Positions 12,195 to 13,147 of a stretch of 13,147 nucleotides of DNA are shown piece by piece. A program made the translations under genes and the position numbers. This DNA comes from an uncultured Clostridia bacterium. Lineage in GTDB: Bacteria; Bacillota; Clostridia; Christensenellales; Borkfalkiaceae. The stretch lies in NCBI GenBank assembly GCA_947174175.1, contig CAMWHW010000006.1, forward strand, positions 1-13,147. The letters are read 5' to 3'. The first letter of the stretch is position 1. Each line of letters opens with the position of its first letter. Under the pieces are notes generated by a model, which worked only from the letters and a program-made list of their open reading frames with translations, was not told where the DNA came from and ran no database searches.

Positions 12195-12224
12195 AATAAA
12201 AACGGTTAAAAGAGGTATTTATAG

Positions 12225-12698
12225 ATGGCTGATCAACAATTTGTAATGACCAAGAAAAATTACGACGCACTGGTTGCGGAGCTTGACAATCTCGTCAAAG
12301 TAAAGCGCCCCGAAATCATTGAAAGAATTGCCGAAGCGCGTTCGCACGGCGACCTTTCGGAGAATGCGGAATACGACGCCGCAAGGGAAGAACAGCGCTC
12401 CAACGAGGGCAAAATCGCAGAACTCGAATACCAGATTAAAAACGCCGTAATTCAGGGCGAAATCAACGACAACTCCTACGTGCACCTCGACTCCGTGGTT
12501 ACCGTGCGCGACGAGGAGTTCGGCGAGGAGGAGGTTTACACCATTACTTCCGTGACCGACGTTGACGTTATGCAGAACAAAATTTCTTCCGAATCTCCCG
12601 TAGGTTCGGCGCTTATGAAGAAAAAGAAGGGCGACGTGGTAACCGTCGTATGTCCTGATGGTTCCTCTTATAAATTGAAGATTTTAGCAATAAAGTAA
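12225..12698 (+). CDS. greA: transcription elongation factor GreA
   Basis: A 157-aa factor of normal length that rescues backtracked RNA polymerase by stimulating cleavage of the transcript 3' end. N-terminal coiled coil (residues 8-75) with the acidic tip SHGDLSENAEYDAA (40-53), where Asp43 and Glu46 correspond to the catalytic acidic residues; C-terminal FKBP-like domain (about 83-157), with SPVGSALMKKKKGDVV (124-139) as its typical segment. AGAGG (12211-12215) is 9 bases before the ATG. It has its own strong promoter and lies 15 bases before lysS, a common pair in Firmicutes. Confidence 0.97.
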   Translation: MADQQFVMTKKNYDALVAELDNLVKVKRPEIIERIAEARSHGDLSENAEYDAAREEQRSNEGKIAELEYQIKNAVIQGEINDNSYVHLDSVVTVRDEEFGEEEVYTITSVTDVDVMQNKISSESPVGSALMKKKKGDVVTVVCPDGSSYKLKILAIK

Positions 12699-12713
12699 TT
12701 TACGGTACTGATT

Positions 12714-13147
12714 ATGCAGAATAACGAAAATACGGCTCCTCTTTCGGAAGAGGAGGAAAGGGAACTGCTTGCCGAGCAGGCGCGTATCCGCCGTGAAAAG
12801 CTTGCAAAGCTGTGCGGCGAGGGCAGCAACCCTTACGAAAAAACCAAATACGAAGTGACGGCGAATTCGCTTTCCGTCAAGGAAAACTTCGAAAAGCTGG
12901 AAGGCAAGGAAGTGTCGGTTGCGGGCAGACTTATGAGCCGCCGCATTATGGGCAAGGCAAGCTTTTCCCACATCTCCGACCGCGACGGGCTGTTGCAGAT
13001 TTACGTTCGCCGCGACGACGTCGGCGAGGAAGATTACGCTTCGTTCAAAAAGGACTACGACATAGGCGATATCGTGGGCGTAAAGGGCTTCGTGTTCAAG
13101 ACGCAGACGGGCGAAATTTCCGTGCACTGCACGCATATCGAAATGCT
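12714..13147 (+). CDS. lysS: lysyl-tRNA synthetase, class II (5' part, cut by the window end)
   Basis: The first 144 codons of a class II lysyl-tRNA synthetase, which charges tRNA-Lys with lysine. After an acidic start (residues 10-20), the helix RIRREKLAKLCGEGSNPYEK (24-43) and the OB-fold anticodon-binding domain (about 65-144) are clear: VAGRLMSRRIMGKASFSHIS (69-88), DGLLQIYV (91-98), DIGDIVGVKGFVFKTQTGE (116-134). These match the usual N-terminal third of LysS. The catalytic core lies outside the window. The start ATG 12714 has no strong ribosome binding site (ACGG), so translation is probably coupled to greA 15 bases upstream. An 8-bp hairpin lies in codons 8-14 (12736-12755). Confidence 0.95.
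   Translation, partial: MQNNENTAPLSEEEERELLAEQARIRREKLAKLCGEGSNPYEKTKYEVTANSLSVKENFEKLEGKEVSVAGRLMSRRIMGKASFSHISDRDGLLQIYVRRDDVGEEDYASFKKDYDIGDIVGVKGFVFKTQTGEISVHCTHIEM

Overview
The window looks like a chromosomal segment of an anaerobic Bacillota (Clostridia-type) bacterium. The evidence is the gene content (low-GC-type rpmH-rnpA-yidD-yidC-jag cluster, QueT, greA-lysS), consensus sigma-A promoters of the TTGACA-N17-TATAAT kind and AGGAGG-type ribosome binding sites. Codons are of medium GC, intergenic DNA is AT-rich. A narrower placement (for example Christensenellales-like) is a guess. No tRNA, rRNA, CRISPR array, transposase or integrase was found.

Region 1 (1-4377, all +): dnaN (sliding clamp), then rpmH, a possible 19-21 codon mini-ORF, rnpA, yidD, yidC and jag/khpB. 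The genes are tightly packed, with stop/start overlaps at mini-ORF/rnpA (ATGA) and rnpA/yidD (GTGA). The ribosomal protein, RNase P protein and membrane-insertion genes run in the same direction as dnaN and follow it directly, without recF; in the textbook Firmicutes origin region they diverge from dnaA-dnaN. YidC carries a large extracytoplasmic insert and Jag an Arg/Gly-rich tail.

Region 2 (4378-5248, +): a 220-base structured leader that ends in a recognisable class I preQ1 riboswitch aptamer plus an intrinsic terminator, then queT, a queuosine-precursor transporter gene. A possible antiterminator competes with both the aptamer pseudoknot and the terminator, so the switch probably turns queT off when preQ1 is bound.

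Region 3 (5249-6557): a solo Cro/C1-type regulator (+), then a divergent pair: a 69-aa XRE repressor (-) and a 169-aa SLOG/DUF1273-like Rossmann-fold protein (+). Two identical 15-bp operator-like repeats sit inside the promoter region of the pair, and one lies exactly in the 17-bp spacer of a perfect consensus promoter. Nearly identical GCCGCC terminator hairpins close both sides. This is the best candidate for a small uncharacterised module.

Region 4 (6571-10346): pckG (GTP-type PEP carboxykinase, -) with a Lys/Ala/Pro-rich C-terminal tail; a 286-base divergent intergenic region; an unrecognised two-domain 334-aa protein (+, TTG start); a 69-aa two-helix membrane protein (+); and a short conserved-looking protein (-) that overlaps it tail to tail.

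Region 5 (10389-13147, +): an Lrp/AsnC regulator and a class I aminotransferase in one operon, reminiscent of the alaR-alaT pair, then greA, with its own strong promoter and a terminator-like hairpin at the predicted 5' end of its mRNA, followed by lysS, which is cut by the window edge.
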